In this document: positions 44,784 through 52,917 of the stretch, in pieces | Position numbering within the stretch: position 1 is the stretch's first letter | How the letters are laid out: the number at the start of each line of letters is the position of its first letter | NCBI RefSeq assembly: GCF_900101455.1 | Contig: NZ_FMZJ01000011.1 | Location: 62,001-126,000, forward strand | Direction of reading: 5' to 3' | Length of the DNA stretch: 64,000 nucleotides | Source of the DNA: Sphingomonas sp. YR710 | GTDB lineage: Bacteria; Pseudomonadota; Alphaproteobacteria; Sphingomonadales; Sphingomonadaceae | Program-made: the position numbers and the translations under genes | The notes under the pieces: generated by a model | Database searches by the model: none | The model's input: only the letters and a program-made list of their open reading frames with translations | What the model was told of the DNA's origin: nothing

Positions 44784-46100
44784 TCAAAGCTCCGGATAGA
44801 TCGGGAAGCGATCGCACAAAGCCTCGACGCGGGCTTTTACGTCCGCCTCGACGGCCGCATTTCCCTCGACCCCGTTCTTCGCCAGATTTTCGAGCACGTC
44901 GACGATCATATCGGCGATGTCGCGGAACTCGGCGGGGCCGAAGCCGCGTGTCGTGCCCGCAGGCGATCCGACGCGGATACCGCTGGTCCGCACCGGTGGC
45001 AGCGGATCGTTGGGAATGCCGTTCTTGTTGCAGGTAATGCCGGCGCGTTCGAGCGCCTCATCGGCATCGCGGCCGTTGACCCCGATCGGGCGCAGATCGA
45101 CAAGCGCCAGATGCGTATCGGTGCCGCCGGAAACGAGATCGGCGCCGCGCTCCTTGAGGCGGGCTGCCAGCACCTTGGCGTTTTCGACCACGGCCGCTGC
45201 ATAATGCTTGAACTCGGGGCGGAGCGCTTCGCCGAATGCGACCGCCTTGGCGGCGATCACATGCATCAGCGGGCCACCCTGGAGCCCCGGGAATACCGCC
45301 GAGTTGATCTTCTTCGCGATCGCCTCGTCATTGGTCATGATCATGCCGCCGCGCGGTCCGCGCAACGTCTTGTGCGTGGTCGTGGTGACGACATGCGCGT
45401 GACCGAACGGGGTCGGATGCACGCCACCGGCGACGAGGCCGGCGAAATGGGCCATGTCGACCATGAACAGGGCGCCGACCTCGTCCGCGATCTTGCGGAA
45501 GCGGGCGAAATCGATGTGGCGCGGATAGGCCGAACCGCCGGTGATGATCAGGGTCGGCTTATGCTCGCGAGCCAGCGCCTCGACCTGATCATAATCGATC
45601 AGGTGGGTTTCGGGATGCACGCCATATTGCACGGCATTATACCATTTGCCCGACATCGCTGCCTTGGCGCCATGGGTCAGGTGGCCGCCGGCATCGAGGC
45701 TGAGGCCCATGATCGTATCGCCGGGCTTGGTCAAAGCGAGCATCACCGCGCCGTTCGCCTGCGCGCCCGAATGCGGCTGGACGTTGGCAAAATCGCAGCC
45801 GAACAGCTGCTTCGCGCGATCGATCGCGAGCTGTTCGACCACGTCGGACGGGTGGCAGCCCTGATAATAACGCTTGCCGGGATAGCCCTCGGCATATTTG
45901 TTGGTGAACACAGAGCCTTGCGCTTCGAGCACGGCCTTGGAAACGATGTTCTCGGATGCGATCAGCTCGATCTGTTTCTTCTCACGGCTGATTTCCTGTT
46001 GCAGTCCGCCAAAGACGGCAGGATCGGCAGCGGCCAGGCCGCGCGTGAAGAAGCCGTCAGGCTGGACCTCGGCAAAAGTGGCGGCGGGTTTGGTGCTCAT
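44784..46100 (-). CDS. glyA: Serine hydroxymethyltransferase
   Basis: A 438-residue PLP enzyme interconverting serine and glycine with transfer of the C1 unit to tetrahydrofolate. The PLP lysine lies in [16 protein letters not shown], with [34 protein letters not shown] and GARLKERG-type segments also typical. Its start overlaps the rpiB stop (ATGA at 46097-46100). The enzyme can use the methylene-tetrahydrofolate made by N-methylglutamate dehydrogenase, although the genes are 14 kb apart. Confidence 0.97.
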   Translation of the reverse strand: MSTKPAATFAEVQPDGFFTRGLAAADPAVFGGLQQEISREKKQIELIASENIVSKAVLEAQGSVFTNKYAEGYPGKRYYQGCHPSDVVEQLAIDRAKQLFGCDFANVQPHSGAQANGAVMLALTKPGDTIMGLSLDAGGHLTHGAKAAMSGKWYNAVQYGVHPETHLIDYDQVEALAREHKPTLIITGGSAYPRHIDFARFRKIADEVGALFMVDMAHFAGLVAGGVHPTPFGHAHVVTTTTHKTLRGPRGGMIMTNDEAIAKKINSAVFPGLQGGPLMHVIAAKAVAFGEALRPEFKHYAAAVVENAKVLAARLKERGADLVSGGTDTHLALVDLRPIGVNGRDADEALERAGITCNKNGIPNDPLPPVRTSGIRVGSPAGTTRGFGPAEFRDIADMIVDVLENLAKNGVEGNAAVEADVKARVEALCDRFPIYPEL

Positions 46101-46573
46101 ACGTGCTCCTTCGCAAAGCGAGGGTGGGACAATTTGGTGACGCGGCGCTCGTGGCGGCCTTTGGTGCCTTCGTCGCTGCCGCCGAACGGCGTCGACAGAA
46201 AGGCGGAAACACAGGCCTTGGCCTGCTCGATCCCGATCAGGCGGGCGCCCATCGCGATGACGTTCGCATCATTATGCTCGCGGGCAAGCTGCGCCGATAG
46301 CATCTCGGAAACAAGCGCGCAGCGGACGGCCGGATGCCGATTGACCGCGATCGAAATGCCGATGCCCGAGCCGCACAGCGCAATGCCCTTTTGCGCCTCG
46401 CCGATGGCAACGGCTTCCGCGAGCTTGTACCCATAATCGGGGTAGTCGACCGAGGCGCCGTCGGACGGGCCCAGATCCAGCACATCATGGCCCGACTGGC
46501 GGAGCCACTGGACGAGCGCCTGCTTTAGGTCGATGGCGGCGTGGTCGGATGCAATGGCGATGATATCGGCCAT
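46097..46573 (-). CDS. rpiB: Ribose 5-phosphate isomerase B
   Basis: A 158-residue RpiB/LacAB-family isomerase for ribose 5-phosphate and ribulose 5-phosphate. [20 protein letters not shown] is the family start, and [19 protein letters not shown] contains the catalytic Cys67. [20 protein letters not shown], then [11 protein letters not shown], closes the fold. ATG 46573 is chosen; the open frame runs far upstream but has no protein-like sequence. It is the first gene of a four-gene operon with glyA, nrdR and trmJ. Confidence 0.94.
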   Translation of the reverse strand: MADIIAIASDHAAIDLKQALVQWLRQSGHDVLDLGPSDGASVDYPDYGYKLAEAVAIGEAQKGIALCGSGIGISIAVNRHPAVRCALVSEMLSAQLAREHNDANVIAMGARLIGIEQAKACVSAFLSTPFGGSDEGTKGRHERRVTKLSHPRFAKEHV

Positions 46574-46714
46574 CTTCTTGGTCCTGCTGAGTCGGGTTTG
46601 CCCGCTCTCTAGGGGCTTGGGTTTCGATATGCCACCATCTTTGGTGTTTGTGGCATGAAGGTACAGCTTTTGCCGAAGCGCGTTCGACGTTTCGGCCAGT
46701 TCGGAGACGCATGA

Positions 46715-47173
46715 ATGGCACGGCGGAACAGGGTTATGATCGCGGCGATGCTCGCACTGGCGGGGTGCGCGAAGGGCCAGCAGGCGATCTTGCCCGGCAA
46801 TGACGATGCGGCCATCAATTTCTCGCGAGATGCCTCCGCGGGGGATGGCGATGTCATGGCCGATGTTCCCGAAAACGGGACCGCGCCATTGTCCACCGAT
46901 GCCTGGTCCGGCAAGTGGATTGGTGTCGAAGGGCTGGTGCTCAATATCCAACCCGCCGGAGAGCGTGGTCGTTATGTGCTGAGCGTGACCCTGCTCGATG
47001 GCACGAAAAGCTATGATGGTGTCGCCGATGGCAACGTCATCCGCTTCACGCGCGATGGGCGGCCCGAAAGCATCCGCGCGGCAACCGGCGACGAGACCGG
47101 CCTCAAATGGCTGGCCGGTAAGCAGAATTGCCTGATGATCAAGCAGGGCGAGGGCTTTTGTCGGGAGCCGTAA
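46715..47173 (+). CDS. Small lipoprotein of unknown function
   Basis: A 152-residue exported lipoprotein. The N terminus MARRNRVMIAAMLALAGC ends in a lipobox with Cys18 as acylation site. The mature part contains DAWSGKWIGVEGLVLNIQPA followed by a small beta-sandwich-like region (YVLSVTLLDGTKSYDGVADG, VIRFTRDG) and two late cysteines (NCLMIKQGEGFC) that could form a disulphide. Family not recognised beyond the general appearance of small envelope lipoproteins. It is divergent from rpiB. Confidence 0.78.
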   Translation: MARRNRVMIAAMLALAGCAKGQQAILPGNDDAAINFSRDASAGDGDVMADVPENGTAPLSTDAWSGKWIGVEGLVLNIQPAGERGRYVLSVTLLDGTKSYDGVADGNVIRFTRDGRPESIRAATGDETGLKWLAGKQNCLMIKQGEGFCREP

Positions 47174-47277
47174 CCTTCTTCGATGCCAAAATTCGATTTC
47201 AAAGCAAGCGGCGGAGCGCGTCGCCATTTGCTATATGCCAGATGAACCGCACGATATGAAGTGCGAAAGGCTTTGGC

Positions 47278-48324
47278 ATGATGGAGATGGTTGAAGATCC
47301 GCGTTGGGCGCTGGTGGTGGCACGCGATGCCTCGGCCGATGGGGCCTTCGTCTATTCGGTGGCGACCACCGGAGTTTATTGCCGACCGGCTTGTGCGGCG
47401 CGGACGCCGGCCCGGCGCAATGTGCGTTTTCACCCCGATCCCGCGGCGGCAGAACAAGCCGGGTTCCGCCCCTGCAAAAGATGCTGCCCCGATCAGCCGC
47501 CGCTCGCCGAGCGGCATGCCGCGCTCGTCGCGGCCGCCTGCCGGCGGATCGAACAGGCCGAAGAGGCGCTCTCGCTGGGCGAACTGGCTGACGGCGCGGG
47601 GCTTAGCCCGCACCATTTTCACCGGCTGTTCCGATCGATTACCGGACTGACGCCGAAGGGCTATGGCGATGCGCACCGGGCGAACCGCGTTCGCGACGCG
47701 CTGGCGGCCGGCGCCGGGGTGACCGAGGCACTGTATGACGCGGGCTATGGATCGAGCGGGCGCTTCTACGCCGCCGCGGACGCGACCCTGGGGATGTTGC
47801 CGAGCGCCTATCGCGCGGGTGGTGCCACGGTGCGGATCCGCTTCGGTATCGGATCGTCATCGCTGGGGCGTGTGCTGGCGGCGGCGAGCGAGCGCGGGAT
47901 TTGCGCGATCCTGATCGGCGATGACGATGATATTCTGGCCGAGGATCTCCATCGCCGCTTTCCGCAGGCCGATGTGACGGCAGCCGATCCCGATTTCGCT
48001 GTCGTGCTCGATCAGGTGATCGCCATGGTCGAAACGCCGGCGCAGGGATTGTCGCTGCCGCTCGATATCCGCGGCACGGCGTTCCAGCAGCGCGTGTGGC
48101 AGGCTTTGCGCGCCATCCCGGCCGGCCAGACCATGAGCTATGCCGAACTGGCGAATCGCATCGGCCAGCCCGAGGCGGTGCGTGCGGTGGCCGGCGCCTG
48201 CGCCGCCAACCGGATCGCGGTGGCGATCCCGTGCCACCGGGTGCTGCGCAGCGACGGGGCTGTGTCCGGCTATCGCTGGGGCGTCGAGCGCAAGCGCGCG
48301 CTGCTGGCGCGTGAGGCTGGCTGA
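47278..48324 (+). CDS. ada: Bifunctional DNA repair methyltransferase / transcriptional regulator Ada
   Basis: A 348-residue adaptive-response protein. The N-terminal zinc domain has Cys35, Cys39, Cys66 and Cys69 (VYCRPACAARTP and RPCKRCC), of which Cys35 would take the phosphotriester methyl group and switch on activation. An AraC-type HTH lies at about residues 75-180. The C-terminal O6-alkylguanine transferase domain has the acceptor Cys319 (AIPCHRVLRS). A double ATG (47278 and 47281) leaves the start uncertain by one codon. No AlkB gene follows. Confidence 0.94.
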   Translation: MMEMVEDPRWALVVARDASADGAFVYSVATTGVYCRPACAARTPARRNVRFHPDPAAAEQAGFRPCKRCCPDQPPLAERHAALVAAACRRIEQAEEALSLGELADGAGLSPHHFHRLFRSITGLTPKGYGDAHRANRVRDALAAGAGVTEALYDAGYGSSGRFYAAADATLGMLPSAYRAGGATVRIRFGIGSSSLGRVLAAASERGICAILIGDDDDILAEDLHRRFPQADVTAADPDFAVVLDQVIAMVETPAQGLSLPLDIRGTAFQQRVWQALRAIPAGQTMSYAELANRIGQPEAVRAVAGACAANRIAVAIPCHRVLRSDGAVSGYRWGVERKRALLAREAG

Positions 48325-48328
48325 GAGA

Positions 48329-48790
48329 CTATTCCCCCTTCGCCAGCGTGTCCCGCACGTCGACCAGCGCGCTGCGCAGCCCCTGCAACTGCGGGAGTTC
48401 GAGCCCGGTGGCTTTGAGCATCGCCATCGGGAAGTCGCGCGCAACCTTGCGCATGTCACGGCCCTTGTCGGTCAGCTTGACCCGCACCTGCCGTTCGTCG
48501 GCGGGATTGCGAACCCGATCGATCGCGCCGCTGGTTTCGAGCCGCTTCAGCAACGGGCTCAACGTACTATATTCGAGGCCGAGCCGCTCGCCGATCGCAC
48601 CGATCGGCTGATCGTCGGCCTCCCACAGGATCAGCATCACCAGATATTGCGGATAGGTGATCCCCAGCCTGCCGAGCAACGGCTTGTAGGCGCGGCCCAG
48701 CGCGTGCGCGGTCGAATAGACCGCGAAGCAGAATTGATCGTCGAGGCGCAGATGATCGCTCATGCGTTGCATATAGAATGCCGGATGCAT
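48329..48790 (-). CDS. ohrR: Organic-hydroperoxide-sensing MarR-family repressor OhrR
   Basis: A 153-residue winged-helix regulator. The reactive cysteine expected in OhrR is present as Cys21 within DDQFCFAVYSTAHALGRAYK. The wing region (SPLLKRLETSGAIDRVRNPA, then DERQVRVKLTDKG) is typical of MarR proteins. Oxidation of the cysteine by organic peroxides releases DNA. It is divergent from ohr, and its start codon overlaps a palindrome that matches another one before ohr, so it probably represses both itself and ohr. Confidence 0.93.
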   Translation of the reverse strand: MHPAFYMQRMSDHLRLDDQFCFAVYSTAHALGRAYKPLLGRLGITYPQYLVMLILWEADDQPIGAIGERLGLEYSTLSPLLKRLETSGAIDRVRNPADERQVRVKLTDKGRDMRKVARDFPMAMLKATGLELPQLQGLRSALVDVRDTLAKGE

Positions 48791-48800
48791 CGTGTGCGAT
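48789..48800. promoter_or_regulatory. Probable OhrR operator 1 (overlapping the ohrR start)
   Basis: ATCGTGTGCGAT differs from the perfect palindrome at 48846 by two central bases. It overlaps the ohrR start codon, which would block transcription or translation initiation of ohrR. Confidence 0.55.
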
Positions 48801-48845
48801 GGAAAATATCGATCAGGTTGATCGAATTTAATCGCTCGATATTAC

Positions 48846-48857
48846 ATCGTGCACGAT
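48846..48857. promoter_or_regulatory. Probable OhrR operator 2 (upstream of ohr)
   Basis: ATCGTGCACGAT is a perfect 12-base palindrome 57 bases before the ohr start, in the shared A/T-rich promoter region. Two nearly identical palindromes between ohrR and ohr suggest autoregulation and control of ohr by the same dimer. The assignment to OhrR is inference from position. Confidence 0.6.
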
Positions 48858-48914
48858 CTAAATGGGTTTCACCGACGCGAACGATGCGTCACCGGAACGA
48901 TAAGGATCTGCACC

Positions 48915-49337
48915 ATGGCCATTCTCTACACCACCGAAGCCACCGCCACCGGCGGCCGCACCGGCTCCGCCGCCACGAAGGACGGTGCCTTCGCCGTCAC
49001 GCTGACCACGCCGAAGGAACTGGGCGGGCCCGGCGGCGCCGGCAACAATCCCGAGCAACTGTTTGCGGCCGGCTACTCGGCCTGCTTCCTCGGTGCGGTC
49101 AAATTCGTCGGCGCGCAGAAGAAGGTGAAAATTGCCGATGACAGCACCGTCACGGCCACGGTTGGGATCGGCCCGCGTGATGACGGCACGGGTTTCGGCC
49201 TTGATGTCGCGTTGGCGATCAGCCTGCCGGGCCTCGATCGCGAGACGGCGCTGGCGATCGTCGATCAGGCGCACATCGTCTGCCCGTACAGCCATGCCAC
49301 CCGCAACGGCCTCGACGTCCGCCTGACCCTGCTCTGA
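48915..49337 (+). CDS. ohr: Organic hydroperoxide resistance protein Ohr
   Basis: A 140-residue OsmC-superfamily thiol peroxidase detoxifying organic hydroperoxides. The two catalytic cysteines are Cys57 (FAAGYSACFLGAVKF) and Cys123 (HIVCPYSHATR), and the start MAILYTTEATATGGRTG is typical. ATG 48915 has an AAGGA site 8 bases before it. Located opposite ohrR, with an inverted-repeat cluster behind it that may end transcription. Confidence 0.96.
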   Translation: MAILYTTEATATGGRTGSAATKDGAFAVTLTTPKELGGPGGAGNNPEQLFAAGYSACFLGAVKFVGAQKKVKIADDSTVTATVGIGPRDDGTGFGLDVALAISLPGLDRETALAIVDQAHIVCPYSHATRNGLDVRLTLL

Positions 49338-49344
49338 GAGTCTG

Positions 49345-49407
49345 TTTTGAATGCGCGCAGGCGCGCATTCGGGCCGGTGCCGCACATGCGCCGGAGGCGC
49401 ATTCAAA
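49345..49407. repeat. Nested inverted repeats downstream of ohr (terminator-like)
   Basis: GAATGCGCGC-AG-GCGCGCATTC (49349-49370) is a perfect palindrome. Its outer sequence TTTGAATGCGC pairs again with GCGCATTCAAA at 49397-49407. Two alternative hairpins are therefore possible between ohr and the next gene. This may be a terminator or another small dispersed repeat; no other copy was found in the window. Confidence 0.5.
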
Positions 49408-49490
49408 CGATATGTCAACTTCGTCACGAAGCGAAATCCTGTGATGCGGCTCCTGCAATAGGTTCAGTCCTTTTGCGGGAGCCCTTCGTC

Positions 49491-50234
49491 ATGCGAACCC
49501 TGATCGTCACTACTCTGCTGTTCGGCCTGGCCGGATGCGCCGCCGCGCCGGAGCGCCCCCGGCATGAGGGCTGGCATGGCGACCATCGCGGCGGCCCTGG
49601 CGGCCCTGACGGAGCTGGCGGCGAGGGGATACGCGGCGGCCTCTTCATCAGTCCGATGGGCGAGCCGTTTCGCGGCGAGGGCCGCGAGGCATTGATATCG
49701 CGCTGGTTCGCGGGGGCCGATGCCGATCATGATGGGCGGCTGACTCCGGCCGAATTCCGCGCCGACGCCATGCGCTTCTTCCACATGCTCGATACCGACG
49801 GCGATGGCGAAATCGGGCCCGACGAGATCGAGCATTATGAAAGTGTCATCGCCCCCGAAATCAGGACGGGAGGGATGGGGATTGGCGGCGGCGGTGGCGG
49901 TCGTCCCGGCGGTGGCGGTCACCCCGGTGGCGGCGGGCGCGGCCATGGCGGCGGCATGGGCGGCGGCCGAATGGGCGGCGATGGTGATGGCGAAGCTGAA
50001 GGCGGATCCGGTGGCACGCCGAACCGCGCGGTGGCCGAAATGCCGCGCGGCGCGGGACGTTTCGGCTTTTTCGACATCCCCGAACCCGTGGTCAGTGCCG
50101 ATAGCAATCTGGACCGCGGCATCAGCGCGCCGGAATTCGAAGCCGCCGCCCGCCAGCGATTTGCGATGCTCGACGTTAATCATGACGGGGTGATCACGCG
50201 CGATGAATTACCGAAGCGATTGGGCGGCCGATAG
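49491..50234 (+). CDS. EF-hand calcium-binding lipoprotein with glycine-rich linker
   Basis: A 247-residue exported lipoprotein; the lipobox ends at Cys16 (LFGLAGC). Four EF-hand loops are visible: DADHDGRLTPAE (77-88), DTDGDGEIGPDE (101-112), DSNLDRGISAPE (204-215) and DVNHDGVITRDE (228-239). The third is degenerate. The pairs are separated by a glycine-rich stretch of about 45 residues (127-175). The first 60 residues are also Gly/His-rich. The role is probably calcium-dependent envelope sensing or buffering. ATG 49491 is chosen because it starts the signal peptide. Confidence 0.88.
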   Translation: MRTLIVTTLLFGLAGCAAAPERPRHEGWHGDHRGGPGGPDGAGGEGIRGGLFISPMGEPFRGEGREALISRWFAGADADHDGRLTPAEFRADAMRFFHMLDTDGDGEIGPDEIEHYESVIAPEIRTGGMGIGGGGGGRPGGGGHPGGGGRGHGGGMGGGRMGGDGDGEAEGGSGGTPNRAVAEMPRGAGRFGFFDIPEPVVSADSNLDRGISAPEFEAAARQRFAMLDVNHDGVITRDELPKRLGGR

Positions 50235-50249
50235 GGCTTAGGCGCGCAA

Positions 50250-51311
50250 TCAGCCTGCGGCGAGCCGCGTCCGGTAGCGCAACGGGCTTTCCCCCATCCA
50301 TTGCCGGAAGGCGCGCGTGAACGAGCGCGTCTCGGCATAGCCGAGGTCGGCCGCGATCCTGTCTATCGTGGCGCCACGCCGGATGAGGCGCGCTATGGCC
50401 ATGTCGCGGCGGATATTCTCGACGATCGCGCTCAAGCTGGTGCCTTCGGCGCGCAGCCGGCGCGCGAGCAACACGGGCGATATGTTCAGGCGTTCGGCGA
50501 TCTGCTCGCGCGTCGCGGGTTCGAAGCCTGCCCCCGCTGTCGGCGTCAGCAGGCGGCGGACCCGTCGTGCCATGCTGTGATCGCTCGCCGGGATGGTCAT
50601 GAAGTCGAGCGGCGCGGTCGCCACCATCTCGCGCCGATCGCTGGCGGTACGGATGATGGCACCCATCAACGGCGCCCGATCGAAATGCAGCCGGCAGCCC
50701 GATGCGCGAAAGCGATGCCGCGTCGGGAACAGATATTTGAATTCCTCATAATATTCGTCGGGCCGGGCATAATCGAATTCGGCCAGTTCCAGCGCTATCG
50801 TTTCGCCCGCCAGCCAGCAGGCGAAACGATGCCAGATGATCATCCAGAATTCGGTGAAATAGTGATCGGGGTCGGCCGCCGGATCGTGCGCAGCGACGTG
50901 CAGCACGACGTGATCGTCGCTGATGTCGAGGCGCGTCGCCATGCCGGTGTCGAGCAGGTCATAAAAGGCAATGCCCTTGGCGAGCGCGGCCAGCACAGTG
51001 TCCGCCTGGATGGCGAGTTCGGTCATCATCGCGAACGCGCCCGATTTCACCCGGCGCCGGGTGCAGCCCATATGCTCGTCGTCGAGCGTGGCCTGGATCG
51101 TGCGAACCAGCAGGCTCATGGCCTCCACGCTGCCGCGCCAGTCGGGCCGGTCGGCCGCATCGGGATCGATGCCCGCAGCGTGCAGGAGCATATCGCGATC
51201 GACGCCGGCACGTTCGGCGCCGCGCGTACAGACCTGGAAATAATGCGCGCCGATCGTTGCCAAGGCCCGTCCTGATCTGTGCGTTTTCAGGTCTGATATA
51301 GACCTGTCCAC
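50250..51311 (-). CDS. AraC-family transcriptional regulator
   Basis: A 353-residue regulator of the OruR/ArgR-like type with an Arabinose_bd-type N-terminal sensory domain (about 20-215) and a C-terminal double HTH (about 255-350): REQIAERLNISPVLLARRLR, then ATIDRIAADLGYAETRSFTR, and AFRQWMGESPLRYR. The start is taken as GTG 51311, and a TTG start further in is equally possible. It is divergent from the dehydratase-like gene (45 bases), so it most likely controls that gene in response to its substrate. Confidence 0.87.
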   Translation of the reverse strand: MDRSISDLKTHRSGRALATIGAHYFQVCTRGAERAGVDRDMLLHAAGIDPDAADRPDWRGSVEAMSLLVRTIQATLDDEHMGCTRRRVKSGAFAMMTELAIQADTVLAALAKGIAFYDLLDTGMATRLDISDDHVVLHVAAHDPAADPDHYFTEFWMIIWHRFACWLAGETIALELAEFDYARPDEYYEEFKYLFPTRHRFRASGCRLHFDRAPLMGAIIRTASDRREMVATAPLDFMTIPASDHSMARRVRRLLTPTAGAGFEPATREQIAERLNISPVLLARRLRAEGTSLSAIVENIRRDMAIARLIRRGATIDRIAADLGYAETRSFTRAFRQWMGESPLRYRTRLAAG

Positions 51312-51356
51312 CGCCGGTCACGAGGCGTATTTTCGCGGCACGAACAGGAGAGAGCG

Positions 51357-52874
51357 ATGAACGCGACTATCGTGCAAATGCCGCCGGTTGAAACCGCCGC
51401 TGCCATATGGGCCCGCTTCAGGCCGATTGTCACCGGTGACGATTATGTCGAAAGCCTGCGCGCGCGCGACGTGACGGTCTATCTGTTCGGGGAGGTCGTG
51501 GCGGAGCCGGTCGATCATCCGATCATCCGCCCGTCGATCAATGCGCTCAAGATGACCTATGATCTCGCGATCGAGGATCCCGATCTGGCGACGACATGGT
51601 CGCCGTTGATCGGGGCGCAGGTCAATCGCTTCCTGCACATCGCCGGTTCGGCGGATGATCTGGTGATGAAGAACCGGATGCAGCGCCGGCTGGGCCAGTT
51701 GACCGGCACCTGTTTCCAGCGCTGCGCCGGGCTCGACACCATCAGCGTGCTGCATTCGATCACCTATGACATCGATGCCAGCCACGGGACGTCCTATCAC
51801 GCGCGCTACCTCGAATTCATGCGGCATGCCCAGCGCAACAACGTGATCATCGGTGCCGGCATGACCGATCCCAAGGGCGATCGATCGAAGCGGCCAAGCG
51901 AACAAGCCGATCCCGACCTGTTCATGCATGTCACGCGCCGCACCGAGCACGGTCTCTATGTCAAAGGTGCCAAGGCGCACATGACGGGCGGGCTGAACTC
52001 GCACTGGATCTGCGTCATGCCGACGATGAATATGGGCCCGAACGATCGCGATTATGCGGTGGTGGGCATGGTGCCTGGCGACGCCCCGGGCCTGACCTAC
52101 ATCTATGGCCGCCAGTCATGCGACACGCGGGCGATGGAAAAGGGCGATATCGACAAGGGCAATGCCCGGTTCGGCGGACAGGAAACGCTCGTCGTGTTCG
52201 ACGATGTGTTCATCCCGTGGGAGCACGTGTTCATGGACGGCGAATATGAATTCGCGCAGGACATGGTTGCGCGCTTCACCGCCTATCACCGGGCGAGCTA
52301 TGTCTGCAAAACCGGCCTGGGCGACGTGATGGTCGGCGCCGCGGCCGCGATCGCCCACTATAATGGCGCGGATCAGGCCAGCCACGTCAAGGACAAGCTC
52401 GTCGAGATGACGCATCTGAACGAGACGATCTATTCATCGGCGATCGCGTCCAGCCATGAAGCGAAACCGTTGCCGTCGGGGATCTTCATGAACGATGCGA
52501 TGCTCGCGAATGTCTGCAAGCACAATGTCACGCGATTTCCCTATGAGATCAGCCGGCTCGCGCAGGATCTGGCCGGCGGCCTGATGGTGACATTGCCGTC
52601 GCAGGCCGATTTCGAGAATGAGGTGACCGGCCCGATCCTCCAAAAATATCTCCAGGGGCGTTCGAACGTCCCGGTCGAACATCGCCAGCGGATGTTGCGG
52701 TTGATCGAGAATATGACGCTGGGGCGTAATGCGGTCGGCTATCTCACCGAATCGCTGCATGGCGCGGGCAGCCCGCAGGCGCAGCGCATCCAGATTTTGC
52801 GCGGCATGGAGGTCGAGCGGAAGAAGGGATATGCGGAGGCGCTGGCGGGAATAGAACGGGAGGGCAGCGATTGA
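51357..52874 (+). CDS. 4-hydroxybutyryl-CoA dehydratase / 4-HPA 3-hydroxylase superfamily protein
   Basis: A 505-residue flavoprotein of the family shared by 4-hydroxyphenylacetate 3-hydroxylase and 4-hydroxybutyryl-CoA dehydratase. Cys119-x3-Cys123 (GTCFQRCAGLD) plus His311 and Cys317 (AYHRASYVCKTG) correspond to the iron-sulphur ligands of the dehydratase branch, although the His-Cys gap is one residue shorter than I recall for the clostridial enzyme. Plain hydroxylases lack these cysteines. A strong AGGAG site precedes ATG 51357. No partner CoA-transferase or flavin reductase is adjacent. It is divergent from an AraC regulator. Confidence 0.75.
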   Translation: MNATIVQMPPVETAAAIWARFRPIVTGDDYVESLRARDVTVYLFGEVVAEPVDHPIIRPSINALKMTYDLAIEDPDLATTWSPLIGAQVNRFLHIAGSADDLVMKNRMQRRLGQLTGTCFQRCAGLDTISVLHSITYDIDASHGTSYHARYLEFMRHAQRNNVIIGAGMTDPKGDRSKRPSEQADPDLFMHVTRRTEHGLYVKGAKAHMTGGLNSHWICVMPTMNMGPNDRDYAVVGMVPGDAPGLTYIYGRQSCDTRAMEKGDIDKGNARFGGQETLVVFDDVFIPWEHVFMDGEYEFAQDMVARFTAYHRASYVCKTGLGDVMVGAAAAIAHYNGADQASHVKDKLVEMTHLNETIYSSAIASSHEAKPLPSGIFMNDAMLANVCKHNVTRFPYEISRLAQDLAGGLMVTLPSQADFENEVTGPILQKYLQGRSNVPVEHRQRMLRLIENMTLGRNAVGYLTESLHGAGSPQAQRIQILRGMEVERKKGYAEALAGIEREGSD

Positions 52875-52901
52875 CTCCCCCCGGGGGAAAGGGTGTATAA
52901 G
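52871..52901 (+). promoter_or_regulatory. Candidate promoter of the imuA-imuB-dnaE2 cassette
   Basis: TTGACT (52871-52876) and TATAAG (52896-52901) are separated by 19 bases. The spacing is slightly long but the hexamers are good. The -10 box touches the LexA box directly downstream. Confidence 0.5.
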
Positions 52902-52915
52902 AACAAAACAGGAAC
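52901..52915 (+). promoter_or_regulatory. LexA (SOS) box upstream of imuA
   Basis: GAAC-AAAACAG-GAAC is an exact match to the alphaproteobacterial LexA site (GAAC-N7-GAAC, the complement of GTTC-N7-GTTC). It lies 3 bases before the imuA start and overlaps the -10 box. It predicts DNA-damage induction of the whole cassette. Confidence 0.88.
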
Positions 52916-52917
52916 AT

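Noticed and set aside
46574-47227. Upstream extension of rpiB on the minus strand
   Set aside because: RpiB starts at 46573 with a normal family N terminus; the extension is antisense to the lipoprotein gene.
49861-49980. Tandem GGC-rich repeats considered as a possible repeat array or CRISPR
   Set aside because: They encode the glycine-rich linker of the EF-hand lipoprotein and have no regular repeat-spacer spacing. No CRISPR array was seen anywhere in the window.
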